A stretch of DNA of 24,702 bases from Candidatus Nanopelagicales bacterium (GCA_030836325.1 JAURQC010000021.1:1-24702), one strand, 5' to 3'. Positions 1 through 7,612 are shown, numbered from the stretch's first letter. The notes: generated by a model from the letters alone, not told the origin. Program-made: numbers and translations.

Positions 1-54
1 GAGGAACTACTCGCCCGTGAAGGTTCGCTGCAGCCGATGATCGACATCAGGTGA
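1..54 (+). CDS. C-terminal end of an unidentified protein (partial)
   Basis: An open frame runs from the first base of the window to a TGA at 52-54 and encodes only 17 visible residues ending in PMIDIR. The stop overlaps the GTG start of the next gene in a GTGA overlap, the usual sign of translational coupling, so this is very likely the last codons of a gene in the same operon as the EamA transporter. Too little is visible to name a family. Confidence 0.6.
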   Translation, partial: EELLAREGSLQPMIDIR

Positions 55-974
55 GCGCGTCGCGGCGTTGGCTGCCTTTTTATCTCACGCTCGCCCTCAT
101 CTGGGGCTGCTCGTTCCTGTTCATCGAGGTTGGACTCGAGTCCTTCACACCTGCTGGAGTGGCCTTCACCCGCATCGCCTTCGGTGCGGTGGCACTGATC
201 ATCGTCAGTGCCATTACGAGAACACCGATCCTGCCGCGATGGTCATGGAAGTACGTGTTCATCGCCTCGATGCTGTGGGCGTCGGTGCCGTGGATGCTGT
301 TCAGTTTCGGTCAGCAGTACGTCACCAGCGCGCTCGCCGGCATCATCAACGGCACCACGCCACTGATGACGCTCGTTGCGATCATGATCGCCTTCCGCGA
401 GGAGAGGCCGACCCGCCAGCGAATCATCGGGCTGCTCATCGGTTTCGTCGGCATGGTGATCGTGGTCGGTGTCTGGAACCTGGTGCAGGAAGAAGAACGC
501 AGCAACCTGATCGGCATCGGTGCGCTTCTCCTCGCTGTCTGTTGCTACGGCACCGCATTTCCGTTCGCACGCCGGTACCTCTCGGGCACGGGCCAACACC
601 CTGCTCCCAATCCGATCGCCCTGGCCACCGGATTGATGATCGGCGGACTGATCGTCACAGGTCCCGTTGTTGCCGTCACCGGCCTCACCCGCGATGGTGC
701 GGTAAGTGATCAGTCGTTCTGGTCACTGGTCGCCCTCGGAGCGCTGGGTAGCGGGATCGCGTACGTGTTGAACTTCGTGGTCGTTCAACGAAGCGACGCG
801 ACAACAGCCAGCACCGTGACCTACCTAACCCCGCTGGTGGCGATCATCGTCGGCGCACTCGTGCTCGGCGAGCGCATCACGTGGAACGAGCCGATCGGTG
901 GGGTGCTCGTCGTCGCTGGAGCCGCCATCGCCCAGGGGTTGGTGTCGTGGCGCCTACGCGATAGCGAGGCCTAG
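51..974 (+). CDS. EamA/DMT-superfamily transporter
   Basis: A 307-residue integral membrane protein of the drug/metabolite transporter superfamily, probably exporting a small metabolite; the substrate cannot be read from the sequence. It has about ten hydrophobic segments arranged as two EamA repeats. The first begins near residue 8 with the typical IWGCSFLFIEVGL element, and the second starts near residue 150. Its last segment contains the common pattern of a conserved Glu (LVLGERITWNE) followed by a Gly-rich helix. The GTG start at 51 overlaps the stop of the upstream gene, which fixes the start and implies an operon. Its 3' end overlaps by 21 bp the tail of a convergent VapC remnant. A second EamA gene lies at 15076-16047 on the other strand but is clearly a different subtype. 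Confidence 0.9.
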   Translation: MSASRRWLPFYLTLALIWGCSFLFIEVGLESFTPAGVAFTRIAFGAVALIIVSAITRTPILPRWSWKYVFIASMLWASVPWMLFSFGQQYVTSALAGIINGTTPLMTLVAIMIAFREERPTRQRIIGLLIGFVGMVIVVGVWNLVQEEERSNLIGIGALLLAVCCYGTAFPFARRYLSGTGQHPAPNPIALATGLMIGGLIVTGPVVAVTGLTRDGAVSDQSFWSLVALGALGSGIAYVLNFVVVQRSDATTASTVTYLTPLVAIIVGALVLGERITWNEPIGGVLVVAGAAIAQGLVSWRLRDSEA

Positions 975-1190
975 TTCCTCGCAGGCCTGCCGCATCTGAC
1001 GATCATTGGTCAGCACGATGTCCGCTTGGATCGTGAGAGCAGAGGCGACGTGAATAGCATCAAGCGACCTCAGGAAACGGACGAGGAGCGAAGCAACGCT
1101 ACGCAACACTGCATCTCCCAAAGCGATGTACTGGACGGGCAGCGCAGCAACGTTGAATGTCGCCGCCCTAGCTAGACGACCAACTGCCAC
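954..1190 (-). pseudogene. VapC-type PIN-domain toxin, N-terminally truncated remnant
   Basis: The 78-residue frame matches only the C-terminal half of a VapC ribonuclease toxin. It has the RSLDAIHVASAL block, with the acidic residue of the PIN active site, and the IVLTNDRQMRQACEELGL block with a second acidic position. A full VapC is about 130 residues and starts with a strand carrying the first catalytic Asp. Here the frame is closed by a TAG at 1212-1214, only seven codons upstream of the GTG, so the first half of the domain is absent. No antitoxin gene is visible next to it and there is no ribosome binding site. I read it as a decayed toxin gene. A short functional protein is unlikely because the missing strand holds essential metal ligands. 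Confidence 0.7.
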
Positions 1191-1228
1191 CGAATAGACC
1201 CGATTCCTGCGCTAGGGATAACTGCCGC

Positions 1229-1234
1229 TACCCT
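1229..1234 (+). promoter_or_regulatory. Candidate -10 element of the rpsF operon
   Basis: TACCCT fits the actinobacterial TANNNT -10 pattern and would start an mRNA near 1241, giving a leader of about 85 nt before rpsF. No convincing -35 was found, so this is a weak call. Confidence 0.3.
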
Positions 1235-1270
1235 TTTGGGGCTGCTGGGGAACCGGCCGCACGCACATAG

Positions 1271-1320
1271 CCCTCCTGCTCCGGAAGAGATCCGGGGCCG
1301 CTGAGTCCAAAGGAGGTGGG
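1271..1320 (+). promoter_or_regulatory. Structured rpsF leader with sequestered Shine-Dalgarno (candidate S6:S18 autoregulatory element)
   Basis: The Shine-Dalgarno of rpsF (AAAGGAGGT, 1309-1317) can pair through AGGAGG at 1311-1316 with CCTCCT at 1272-1277. Inside this stem a second hairpin forms from CTCCGG at 1279-1284 and CCGGGG at 1292-1297, with a seven-nucleotide loop. Many bacterial rpsF leaders bind the S6:S18 complex and repress the operon. The position and the nested stems fit such an element, and CCG trinucleotides lie at 1292-1294 and 1298-1300. Assignment to that family is inference from location and structure only. Confidence 0.4.
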
Positions 1321-1326
1321 CAGTTC

Positions 1327-1653
1327 ATGCGTCATTACGAGGTCATGATCATCCTCGACCCCGATCTGGAAGAGAAGACCATCCAGCCCAGCCTGGAGGC
1401 GTTCCTCAACGTCATCCGCGGTGATGGTGGCACGGTCAACAACGTCGATATGTGGGGTCGTCGTCGGATGGCTTACGAGATCAACCACAAGGCAGAAGGC
1501 TTCTACGTCGTCCTCGACCTGACCGCCACGCCGGAGGCAGTTGCCGAACTCGATCGTCAGCTGAACCTCAACGAGGCCATCGTCCGCACCAAGGTGACCC
1601 GTCCGGTCGTGAAGAAGGCTGCGGCCAAGGCTGAAGAGAAGCTCGGAGCCTGA
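1327..1653 (+). CDS. rpsF: 30S ribosomal protein S6
   Basis: A 108-residue protein that binds the platform of the 30S subunit together with S18. It begins with the family-typical [16 protein letters not shown], contains the [18 protein letters not shown] core strand-turn near residues 44-63, and ends with a charged tail ([13 protein letters not shown]), as is common in actinobacteria. The ATG is preceded by a strong AAAGGAGGT at 1309-1317, which fixes the start. It is the first gene of rpsF-ssb-rpsR-rplI, an operon conserved across bacteria. Translation may be limited by pairing of the Shine-Dalgarno in the leader. Confidence 0.98.
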   Translation: MRHYEVMIILDPDLEEKTIQPSLEAFLNVIRGDGGTVNNVDMWGRRRMAYEINHKAEGFYVVLDLTATPEAVAELDRQLNLNEAIVRTKVTRPVVKKAAAKAEEKLGA

Positions 1654-1654
1654 C

Positions 1655-2125
1655 ATGGCACTCGGCGACATCAACATCACCGTCGTTGGCAACCTGACCA
1701 ACGACCCCGAGTTGCGCTTCACTCCGAGTGGAGCCGCCGTTGCATCGTTCACCGTTGCTTGCAGTTCTCGCTATATGGACAAGCAGACGAATGAGTGGAA
1801 GGACACTGATCCGACCTACCTTCGTTGCAGTGTGTGGCGTCAGTACGCGGAGAACGTGGCCGAGTCCTTGACCAAGGGCTCGCGCGTGATCGTCACCGGT
1901 CGCTTGAAGCAGCGCAACTACGAGACTCGTGAAGGCGAGAAGCGCACGTCGTTCGAAATTGACGTCGACGACGTAGGCCCCGCCTTGCGGTACGCGACAG
2001 CCAAGGTCAACCGCGTTCAGCGGGGTGGCGGAGGCTTCGGTGGCGACTCCGGTGGCGGTGCCCCTGCTGAAGATCCGTGGACCACGGGTGGCGGCGGCGA
2101 CAACTTCGACGAACCCCCCTTCTAA
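1655..2125 (+). CDS. ssb: Single-stranded DNA-binding protein
   Basis: A 156-residue SSB that coats single-stranded DNA in replication and repair. Residues 1-110 form the OB fold, opening with [26 protein letters not shown] split over the first strands, with the conserved WRQYAEN and [11 protein letters not shown] elements. A Gly-rich linker follows (about 120-147), and the acidic tip ends DEPPF, the actinobacterial form of the partner-binding tail. The ATG follows the rpsF stop after one base, indicating translational coupling. Presence between the two S6/S18 genes is the classic arrangement. Confidence 0.97.
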   Translation: MALGDINITVVGNLTNDPELRFTPSGAAVASFTVACSSRYMDKQTNEWKDTDPTYLRCSVWRQYAENVAESLTKGSRVIVTGRLKQRNYETREGEKRTSFEIDVDDVGPALRYATAKVNRVQRGGGGFGGDSGGGAPAEDPWTTGGGGDNFDEPPF

Positions 2126-2162
2126 TCACTTTCTTCCCATTTCGAAATAACAGGAGACATCA

Positions 2163-2423
2163 ATGGCACGCGATAACAAGCGCGACAAGAACCAGGCGCA
2201 ACAGCGCATGGTCAAGGCAAAGGCCTGCCCGTTCTGCAAGGAAGGCGTCGAGGGAATCGACTACAAGGACATCACCTTGCTTCGTAAGTTCATCTCGGAC
2301 CGCGGCAAGATCCGCGCCCGCCGAGTGACAGGTACCTGCACCCAGCACCAGCGTGATATCGCGATGGCGGTTAAGAACGCCCGCGAAGTTGCGCTTCTTC
2401 CCTACACGTCGACGGCCCGGTAA
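2163..2423 (+). CDS. rpsR: 30S ribosomal protein S18, zinc-binding type
   Basis: An 86-residue S18, partner of S6 on the 30S platform. It is the cysteine-containing (C+) form: C22 and C25 of CPFC plus C59 and H62 of GTCTQHQ form a likely zinc site. Many actinobacteria also carry a cysteine-free paralogue used under zinc limitation; none is in this window. The sequence between, [18 protein letters not shown], is the S18 signature region. The start is supported by AGGAGA at 2151-2156. The stop overlaps the Shine-Dalgarno of rplI. Confidence 0.98.
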   Translation: MARDNKRDKNQAQQRMVKAKACPFCKEGVEGIDYKDITLLRKFISDRGKIRARRVTGTCTQHQRDIAMAVKNAREVALLPYTSTAR

Positions 2424-2434
2424 GGAGACAGAAC

Positions 2435-2881
2435 ATGAAGCTCATCCTTACTCAGGAAGTTGCCGGACTAGGTGACGCTGGAGACATCGTCGAGGTCAAA
2501 GACGGCTACGGCCGCAACTACCTCCTTCCCCGCGGTCTTGCCATCGGCTGGACCCGTGGTGGCGAGAAGCAGGTCACGCAGATCAAGCGTGCTCGCAAGG
2601 CCCGTGAGATCCGCAACCTCGATCACGCCAAGGAGGTCAAGGCCGACATCGAGGCATTGACGATCAACGTTCCGGCCAAGGCCGGCGAAAGCGGCAAGCT
2701 CTTCGGTTCGATCACTAACGCTGACGTCATGAACGCCATCAAGGCTTCCGGTGGTCCGCTGGTCGAGAAGCGCCACGTTCGCATCGCTGCCCCGATCAAG
2801 AAGACCGGCAAGCACAAGGTCGCGATCGATCTGCATCCCGATGTGGTTGCGAACGTGACGGTCGAGGTTGTCAGCGAGTAG
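2435..2881 (+). CDS. rplI: 50S ribosomal protein L9
   Basis: A 148-residue L9 of normal length. The N-terminal domain shows the hallmark [22 protein letters not shown] followed by [15 protein letters not shown] long connecting helix (residues 43-75) and a C-terminal 23S-RNA-binding domain with [11 protein letters not shown] follow. The ATG at 2435 has the Shine-Dalgarno AAGGAGA overlapping the rpsR stop codon. It is the last gene of the operon and is followed 17 bp later by a strong terminator. Confidence 0.98.
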   Translation: MKLILTQEVAGLGDAGDIVEVKDGYGRNYLLPRGLAIGWTRGGEKQVTQIKRARKAREIRNLDHAKEVKADIEALTINVPAKAGESGKLFGSITNADVMNAIKASGGPLVEKRHVRIAAPIKKTGKHKVAIDLHPDVVANVTVEVVSE

Positions 2882-2898
2882 CAAACGCATAGACACAG

Positions 2899-2941
2899 CG
2901 AAGGGGCGCGGGAGTGAATCCCGCGCCCCTTCGTCGTTTTT
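2899..2941 (+). terminator. Rho-independent terminator of the rpsF-ssb-rpsR-rplI operon
   Basis: A perfect 15-bp stem (CGAAGGGGCGCGGGA at 2899-2913 with its complement at 2919-2933) closes a GTGAA loop and is followed by TTTTT at 2937-2941. It sits just after rplI. The minus strand of the same hairpin lies after the DUF4190 gene but has no U-tract, so it serves mainly the plus strand. Confidence 0.9.
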
Positions 2942-2948
2942 GTTCGAG

Positions 2949-3236
2949 TTACTGGCTCGCTGCGGTGAAGACCCCTGCCGCCAGCGCAATGATGATGCCG
3001 AGCACGGTGAGCGCGAGGCCAATGATGCCGAGGATGAAGCCAGCCTTCGCAGCTCCTCGGTTCGTCGCCAACCCTTGATCGGCCTTGTTCATTCCGATCT
3101 TGCCGAAGACGATTGCGAGGACCGAACCCACTGTCCCAAGGCAGAAGAACTGCAAAATGCCCATGACCAGTGCGGCGGTCCCCATGCCGTTTTGCGGAGC
3201 GCCAACCGGGGCTGCTCCAGGTTCTGGTGTTGCCAT
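2949..3236 (-). CDS. Small DUF4190-type membrane protein
   Basis: A 95-residue protein with a Pro/Gly/Ala-rich cytoplasmic start (residues 1-15) and two transmembrane segments at about 18-45 and 65-90. The linker GKIGMNKADQGLATNRGAAKAGFILGIIGLAL is the DUF4190 pattern of a small charged loop between two glycine-rich helices. Its function is not known. The ATG is well supported by GAGGAGAG directly upstream on the minus strand. It is convergent with rplI and divergent from the DUF805 gene. Confidence 0.8.
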   Translation of the reverse strand: MATPEPGAAPVGAPQNGMGTAALVMGILQFFCLGTVGSVLAIVFGKIGMNKADQGLATNRGAAKAGFILGIIGLALTVLGIIIALAAGVFTAASQ

Positions 3237-3410
3237 CTCTCCTCATTCCGCTAGGCGGTCTGTCTGTCTTTTAGGTGCCTCACGTTACCGAATCCCCGAC
3301 TCTTGATTCGGTTTTTGGCCAATGTGCTGGATATCAATCCACAAGCGCGGAACACTGGCGCACATCAGGCAGGACCGTTATCCGCGCGGCCTGCGTTATG
3401 AGGAGGAATT
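3237..3410. other. Divergent spacer between DUF4190 and DUF805 genes
   Basis: This 174-bp spacer must hold promoters for both genes. On the minus strand TAACGT (plus-strand ACGTTA at 3282-3287) is a possible -10 for the DUF4190 gene. For DUF805 I see no clear -10, only the strong Shine-Dalgarno AGGAGGA at 3401-3407. No coding frame or repeat is convincing here. Confidence 0.3.
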
Positions 3411-3776
3411 GTGAGTTTCGGTCAGTCCATTTCGTACTGCTTCAGCAACTACGCGAACTTCAACGGCCGTGCGCGTCGTTCGGAGTTCTGGTGGTTCTGG
3501 TTGTTCGTCTTGATCACTCAGATCGTCGTCCAGAGTTTGGTTGCCGTCGTGGTAGGCACAGACTCGGTTCTCTACACGCTGCTTGTCTTTGTGCTGGCGG
3601 TTGCGTTGGCGATTCCGCTGTATGCGGCTGGTTCGCGTCGCATGCACGACACCGGCAAGAGTGGCTGGCTGCAGTTGCTCATCCTTATCCCGTGCGTCGG
3701 CATCATCATCATGATCGTGCTGTGGGCGCAAGCAGGAAACCCGGCCGAGAACCAGTACGGAGCGCCGCCGGCGTAG
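3411..3776 (+). CDS. DUF805 family inner membrane protein
   Basis: A 121-residue membrane protein of the DUF805 family. It opens with SYCFSNYANFNGRARRSEFWWFWLF, the family signature (residues 8-32) in which an Asn-Gly-Arg-Arg motif precedes the first helix. Three or four transmembrane segments follow, and the loop GSRRMHDTGKSGWLQLL (about residues 73-89) is also diagnostic. Its role is unknown. The GTG start at 3411 follows AGGAGGA at 3401-3407. A hairpin terminator lies 24 bp after the stop, so it appears monocistronic. Confidence 0.9.
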   Translation: MSFGQSISYCFSNYANFNGRARRSEFWWFWLFVLITQIVVQSLVAVVVGTDSVLYTLLVFVLAVALAIPLYAAGSRRMHDTGKSGWLQLLILIPCVGIIIMIVLWAQAGNPAENQYGAPPA

Positions 3777-3800
3777 TCCTTAGGACGCAGTAAGACTCGT

Positions 3801-3830
3801 CAACTACCGGCCCAAAGGGGCCGGTAGTTG
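3801..3830 (+). terminator. Hairpin terminator after the DUF805 gene
   Basis: A perfect 13-bp stem (CAACTACCGGCCC at 3801-3813 with 3818-3830) closes an AAAG loop. Only a weak T-rich stretch follows, so termination by this hairpin is likely but not of the classic U-tract kind. Confidence 0.65.
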
Positions 3831-4026
3831 CATTTGGTGGTGTCATTTCAGTGTTGGTTTTGGATAGGCAGAATTGATCGTCAATGATGCTGAGCATCAC
3901 GGTAGATCTTGTGCGCCGTGGCCCGTCCGGATGGCGGGTGCGTGGCCTCTGTGGTGGGGGCAGCGAGTTGTGGGCATTGACAAGGAGCTCGTTGCATTTC
4001 CGCTACGAGACTAAAGCGCACCGTAG
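3831..4026. other. Gene-free spacer
   Basis: About 200 bp between the DUF805 terminator and the end of the phosphatase gene. The only structure noticed is a short palindrome at 3885-3899 (TGATGCT, one base, AGCATCA). No frame with coding character was seen. Confidence 0.4.
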
Positions 4027-4551
4027 TTAGCTTCGTCGCTGAAGCGATGTGAGATTCGGTAGCTGCGTTAGGAGGCCATCGGCGGCGGCCTCGATCATCG
4101 CGAGTACGTCGTTGAATCCGTCGTCGCCGCCGTAGTAGGGATCGGGCACATCGAGTTCGGGATGTGGCGCTTGAAGGTGACTGAGCGCGGGATCGAACGC
4201 TCGCAGCATGTGAAGGTCGGGCTCCACGCCAGCGCGGCTGGCCATCACCTGAAGATCGCGATAGTTGGCCGAATCCATCGCCAGGACGAGATCAAGTTGG
4301 TGGAACCAGTCAGCAGTGATTTGGCGAGCCGTGTGATCGTCGAGCAGGTATTGATTCGCGGCGAGGGTCGATAGGGATCGCGGGTCGGCGTCGTGGCCGA
4401 TATGCCAGTCCCCAGTTCCCGCAGAATCGACAACGACGACGTCACCGAGCCCGGCCGCCTCAACCCGGTCGCGGATTACCGCCTCGGCGATCGGGGAGCG
4501 GCAGATATTTCCCAGGCACACGGCGGTAATGCGGAAGTGATCGTCGGGCAC
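4027..4551 (-). CDS. Low-molecular-weight protein tyrosine phosphatase
   Basis: A 174-residue cytoplasmic phosphatase acting on phosphotyrosine. The P-loop C-x5-R-S is VCLGNICRS with catalytic C12 and R18. The general acid is the Asp of DVPDPYYGG (D137). The intervening SAGTGDWHIGHDADPRS (residues 43-59) is the conserved substrate-loop region. In actinobacteria such enzymes act on endogenous tyrosine kinases or polysaccharide export systems, but no kinase lies nearby. The GTG at 4549-4551 is supported by TAGCAT six bases upstream, a leaderless arrangement, and there is no Shine-Dalgarno. It is divergent from dnaB across a 304-bp spacer rich in DnaA boxes. Confidence 0.93.
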   Translation of the reverse strand: MPDDHFRITAVCLGNICRSPIAEAVIRDRVEAAGLGDVVVVDSAGTGDWHIGHDADPRSLSTLAANQYLLDDHTARQITADWFHQLDLVLAMDSANYRDLQVMASRAGVEPDLHMLRAFDPALSHLQAPHPELDVPDPYYGGDDGFNDVLAMIEAAADGLLTQLPNLTSLQRRS

Positions 4552-4557
4552 CTGGTC

Positions 4558-4563
4558 ATGCTA
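4558..4563 (-). promoter_or_regulatory. -10 element of the tyrosine phosphatase gene (leaderless)
   Basis: On the minus strand TAGCAT, then six bases, then the GTG start codon. Transcription starting about seven bases after the hexamer would begin at the start codon itself. Confidence 0.55.
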
Positions 4564-4583
4564 ACGACACAACAAACGAATAT

Positions 4584-4738
4584 TCGTCCACAGCCTGGGG
4601 ACAGGATTTCACGCTCAATTACAGGGAAGTCCTCAGAAACTTATTGGGTTATCCCTAGGTATCCCACAGGGTGTCCGCAGCCCAGCCCACAGTTGTCCAC
4701 AGGCCGTGCACACCCTTGTCGACAGCGCTCGTGGACAG
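4584..4738. promoter_or_regulatory. Cluster of DnaA-box-like nonamers upstream of dnaB
   Basis: The actinobacterial DnaA box TTGTCCACA occurs exactly at 4693-4701. Near matches are TCGTCCACA at 4584-4592 (8 of 9), TTGTCGACA at 4716-4724 (8 of 9), TTATCCCTA at 4649-4657 (7 of 9 to TTATCCACA), GTGTCCGCA at 4671-4679 (7 of 9), and, on the minus strand, the complements of TGGGGACAG at 4596-4604 and CGTGGACAG at 4730-4738 (7 of 9 each). Seven sites in 155 bp is well above chance. They lie in the spacer between the phosphatase gene and dnaB. They may make dnaB expression respond to DnaA, or mark an ancillary replication locus. The dnaA and dnaN genes are not in the window, so this is not called an origin. 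Confidence 0.6.
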
Positions 4739-4855
4739 GTGGGACGGCGGTTGCGTAGCGTCTCCTCGCTGCGGGTCCGAGTGTCACATGCCCGGGTTAG
4801 AAATGGCGCACGGCGAAAGCCTCGAAGAATAGGTCTTGATGGGAAGGGGAAGTGC

Positions 4856-6217
4856 GTGAGCGTCGCGGAATTCCCCGTGCCCGAGGAAGGCCCGGTTCAA
4901 CCGGACCGAACCCCACCAAATGATCCCGCGGCCGAGCAGTCGGTTCTCGGCGCGATGCTGCTGAGCAAGGACGCCATCGCAGATGTAGTCGAACTCGTCC
5001 GTGGCGATGACTTCTACCGTCCCGCGCACCAAACGATCTATTCAGCGATCTTGGACCTATACGGCAAGGGCGAGCCGGCAGATGCGGTCACCGTCACCTC
5101 GGAACTCACCAAGACCGGGGAGATTTCCCGCGTGGGTGGCCCGAGCTACCTACACACCCTCGTTTCACTCGTTCCCACTGCAGCGAACGCGAACTATTAC
5201 GGCCGCATTGTGCGCGAGCAGGCGATTCTTCGTCGACTCGTCGAGGCCGGCACCCGCATCGTGTCCATGGGCTACTCAGGTACCGGTGACGTCGACGACA
5301 CCGTTGACCGCGCACAGGCTGAGGTATACGAAGTAACCGAACGACGCACCAGCGAGGACTATCTGCCGCTGAGCGACATCATGGGAGATGCGCTTACCGA
5401 AATCGAAGCGATCTCGAACCGTGATGGCGAGATGGTTGGCGTTCCCACTGGTTTCACTGATCTGGACTCACTCACAAACGGTCTGCACGCGGGTCAGCTG
5501 GTCATGATCGCGGCTAGGCCTGCCCTAGGTAAGTCAACGATGGGTCTGGATATTTGCCGCGCTGCTTCGATCAAGCACGGACTAACGAGTGTGATCTTTT
5601 CGCTCGAAATGAGCCGTAACGAGATCGTCATGCGGCTTTTATCGGCCGAGGCGCAAGTACCACTGCAACACATGCGTTCCGGCACGATGAGCGAGGCCGA
5701 CTGGTCCAAGCTTGCGAGCAAAATGGGCGCCGTCAGCGATGCTCCACTTTTCATTGATGATTCGCCAAACATGAATCTTATGGAAATCCGTGCGAAGTGT
5801 CGGCGGCTGAAGCAACGTCACGATCTCCGACTCGTTGTTGTCGACTACCTGCAGTTGATGTCGAGCGGAAAGCGTGTTGAGAGTCGACAGCAGGAGGTGT
5901 CGGAGTTCTCCCGGTCACTGAAGTTGCTCGCGAAGGAACTGGATGTACCTGTCATTGCGATCAGTCAGTTGAACCGCGGCCCAGAACAGCGACAGGACAA
6001 GCGGCCGATGCTCGCAGACCTTCGCGAATCGGGCTCACTTGAGCAAGACGCGGACATGGTTGTGTTGTTGCACCGTGAAGATTTCTACGAACGGGAGTCA
6101 CCCCGCGCGGGCGAAGCCGACTTCATCGTCGCCAAGCACCGCAACGGTCCGACGGCCACGATCACGGTCGCTTTCCAGGGGCACTACTCGCGCTTTGTGG
6201 ATATGGCCCAGTCGTAA
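4856..6217 (+). CDS. dnaB: Replicative DNA helicase DnaB
   Basis: The hexameric helicase of the replication fork. From the chosen GTG at 4856 it has 453 residues, starting MSVAEFPVPEEG. The N-terminal primase-interacting domain (about 22-125) contains PNDPAAEQSVLGAML. The C-terminal RecA-like domain carries Walker A RPALGKST (221-228), Walker B LVVVDYLQLM (326-335), and the motif QLNRGPEQR near 371-379. A longer frame opens at 4706, but its first 50 codons overlap DnaA boxes and show no family similarity. The GTG at 4856 has GGAAGGGG just upstream, which decides the start. There is no intein, which some actinobacterial DnaB proteins carry at the Walker A site. Confidence 0.97.
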   Translation: MSVAEFPVPEEGPVQPDRTPPNDPAAEQSVLGAMLLSKDAIADVVELVRGDDFYRPAHQTIYSAILDLYGKGEPADAVTVTSELTKTGEISRVGGPSYLHTLVSLVPTAANANYYGRIVREQAILRRLVEAGTRIVSMGYSGTGDVDDTVDRAQAEVYEVTERRTSEDYLPLSDIMGDALTEIEAISNRDGEMVGVPTGFTDLDSLTNGLHAGQLVMIAARPALGKSTMGLDICRAASIKHGLTSVIFSLEMSRNEIVMRLLSAEAQVPLQHMRSGTMSEADWSKLASKMGAVSDAPLFIDDSPNMNLMEIRAKCRRLKQRHDLRLVVVDYLQLMSSGKRVESRQQEVSEFSRSLKLLAKELDVPVIAISQLNRGPEQRQDKRPMLADLRESGSLEQDADMVVLLHREDFYERESPRAGEADFIVAKHRNGPTATITVAFQGHYSRFVDMAQS

Positions 6218-6297
6218 AACACTCGGCGAGTCGTCCCGCCGGTCGTGAGGATGACCGCCGTAACCTAGGTGCGCTGTCCAAATTTGAGGAGAAGATC

Positions 6298-6705
6298 GTG
6301 CGTCGTTCCCTGGCTCTTGCAAGTGTCTCGGTTCTATCTGTCGGCCTGCTGGCTGCCTGCTCGTCTGATGACGGGGAAATGGTAGGGGGCATGACCGAGT
6401 GCACCGATCAGATCATCAATGAAGAAGCCCAGAAGGTAGTTGAGGAAGAGAGCGCCGACAACGAGTGGTACCCCGACTCGGTCGAGTGCTCCGACGGCTG
6501 GGCTGTCGCCTTTGGAACTCTGGGCGAAGCCGGTCAGTCACCGGCCGATGCCATGGGTGCACCGACCAACCTCGTCTTTCAGGCCGAAGGTCAGTTCTGG
6601 ATTCCCAAGGACAAAGAAGACGTCTGCGGAACCTACGACGACGGCAACTACCCCAGCGACGCTGAGATTCCCGAGAAGCTCTACGACGCGTGCCTTTCCG
6701 GCTGA
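6298..6705 (+). CDS. Small secreted lipoprotein of unknown function
   Basis: A 135-residue predicted lipoprotein. The signal peptide ends in the lipobox LLAAC with C21 as the lipidated residue, followed by a Ser/Asp-rich spacer. The mature part is strongly acidic and contains four cysteines (near residues 35, 64, 109 and 132) that could form two disulfides. I recognise no family. The GTG start is supported by GAGGAGAAG 3 bases upstream. It follows dnaB by 80 bp on the same strand, and a possible -10 (TAACCT, about 6261-6266) suggests its own promoter. Confidence 0.8.
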   Translation: MRRSLALASVSVLSVGLLAACSSDDGEMVGGMTECTDQIINEEAQKVVEEESADNEWYPDSVECSDGWAVAFGTLGEAGQSPADAMGAPTNLVFQAEGQFWIPKDKEDVCGTYDDGNYPSDAEIPEKLYDACLSG

Positions 6706-6784
6706 CGAAGTAGCGGCGCGGCCGGTAATTCGGTCGTGTTCTTCGCCAAGCATCCCAGCGCACGACAAGCGGCGTTGTGGTGCG

Positions 6785-7528
6785 TCAGCCAACAATCCTT
6801 GAGCGGAGTCGTTCGGGAAGCCCTGGCCAAGATCCAATCAGGAAGAACAGGCCACCGACGACCGTTCCGTAGCTGGACAGTAGGGGACTGATCGGCTCTC
6901 CTGAGGTCAGGGGAACGAATGCACCTAGTGATCCGGCGAGGAAGCACAAGGAACCGCCAAGGTTGAGTAGCGAGGCCCCTTTGATGCGATCGCGGAAGTC
7001 TCCTCGACCGGCCAGTGGGTGGCGGATCGATACGAGCATCGCGCTTGAGGCGACGAAACACAAAGAGCCAACAATGTCTGGTTCCCAGATGAGTGCGTCC
7101 ACCCAGAACGGATCTAGTCCGGCGATCAATCCGGCGATGACCATTACCTGAAACAGGACAGCACCAAAGGCCTGGATAAGGGAGGCGGAGAAGCGTCGCC
7201 GCAGGTATTTGGTCCAGCCGGTAGTAGCTGTTCCCTGAGTGTCGACTGATCCGCGCCATTCTGTTGCGTTGTGAGCGGTCGAGCGCGCATTCCAGGCATC
7301 GGCTCCAGCTCCAATCAGGTAGAGCGTGGAGCCAAGGAAGAACAGCAGGGCTGAGGCGAGTTCGCTGCTTACACCGATTGGCACCGCGACGATGAACAGC
7401 ATCGACCCGACCACAAAGGGCAGTCCGATCCAGCGGTTTCGATCAAGTAGTTGCTTCAGGGGCGTACTGGCAGAGGTGGCCTCCGAGTCGTCTTCGGATC
7501 CCCCATCCATGGAGCCGACCGTGAACAC
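6785..7528 (-). CDS. Multi-pass membrane protein, YrhK-like
   Basis: A 247-residue protein with six or seven predicted transmembrane segments and repeated small-residue helices of the form G-S-x-L-F-x-x-G. These include FVVGSMLFIVA near residue 39, FFLGSTLYLIGAGADAWNA near 63, IVGSLCFVASSAML near 152 and LGGSLCFLAGSLGAF near 190. Such repeats resemble the YrhK domain, a membrane module of unknown function, but the match is by eye. The start at GTG 7526-7528 is supported by TAGCGT six bases upstream on the minus strand; an ATG at 7508-7510 lacks any signal. It converges on the lipoprotein gene. Confidence 0.65.
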   Translation of the reverse strand: MFTVGSMDGGSEDDSEATSASTPLKQLLDRNRWIGLPFVVGSMLFIVAVPIGVSSELASALLFFLGSTLYLIGAGADAWNARSTAHNATEWRGSVDTQGTATTGWTKYLRRRFSASLIQAFGAVLFQVMVIAGLIAGLDPFWVDALIWEPDIVGSLCFVASSAMLVSIRHPLAGRGDFRDRIKGASLLNLGGSLCFLAGSLGAFVPLTSGEPISPLLSSYGTVVGGLFFLIGSWPGLPERLRSRIVG

Positions 7529-7534
7529 CTCGGC

Positions 7535-7540
7535 ACGCTA
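7535..7540 (-). promoter_or_regulatory. -10 element of the YrhK-like gene (leaderless)
   Basis: On the minus strand TAGCGT, six bases (GCCGAG), then GTG. The spacing equals that of several other genes in the window. Confidence 0.5.
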
Positions 7541-7612
7541 TCGAACGTGCTGATGGCGGCAAATTCAGACTCGGTACGCTCGAAGACCTTCCCTACCTTT
7601 TAGGAGACCTTC

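Noticed and set aside
1228..1752. Minus-strand 174-residue frame over rpsF
   Set aside because: It is the antisense shadow of rpsF and its leader; no family similarity or start signal.
2468..3022. Minus-strand 184-residue frame over rplI
   Set aside because: Antisense to rplI and spanning its terminator; a frame-shadow of GC-rich coding sequence.
4584..4738. Full replication origin oriC
   Set aside because: No dnaA or dnaN gene in the window, no clear AT-rich unwinding stretch, and fewer boxes than usual for actinobacterial origins.
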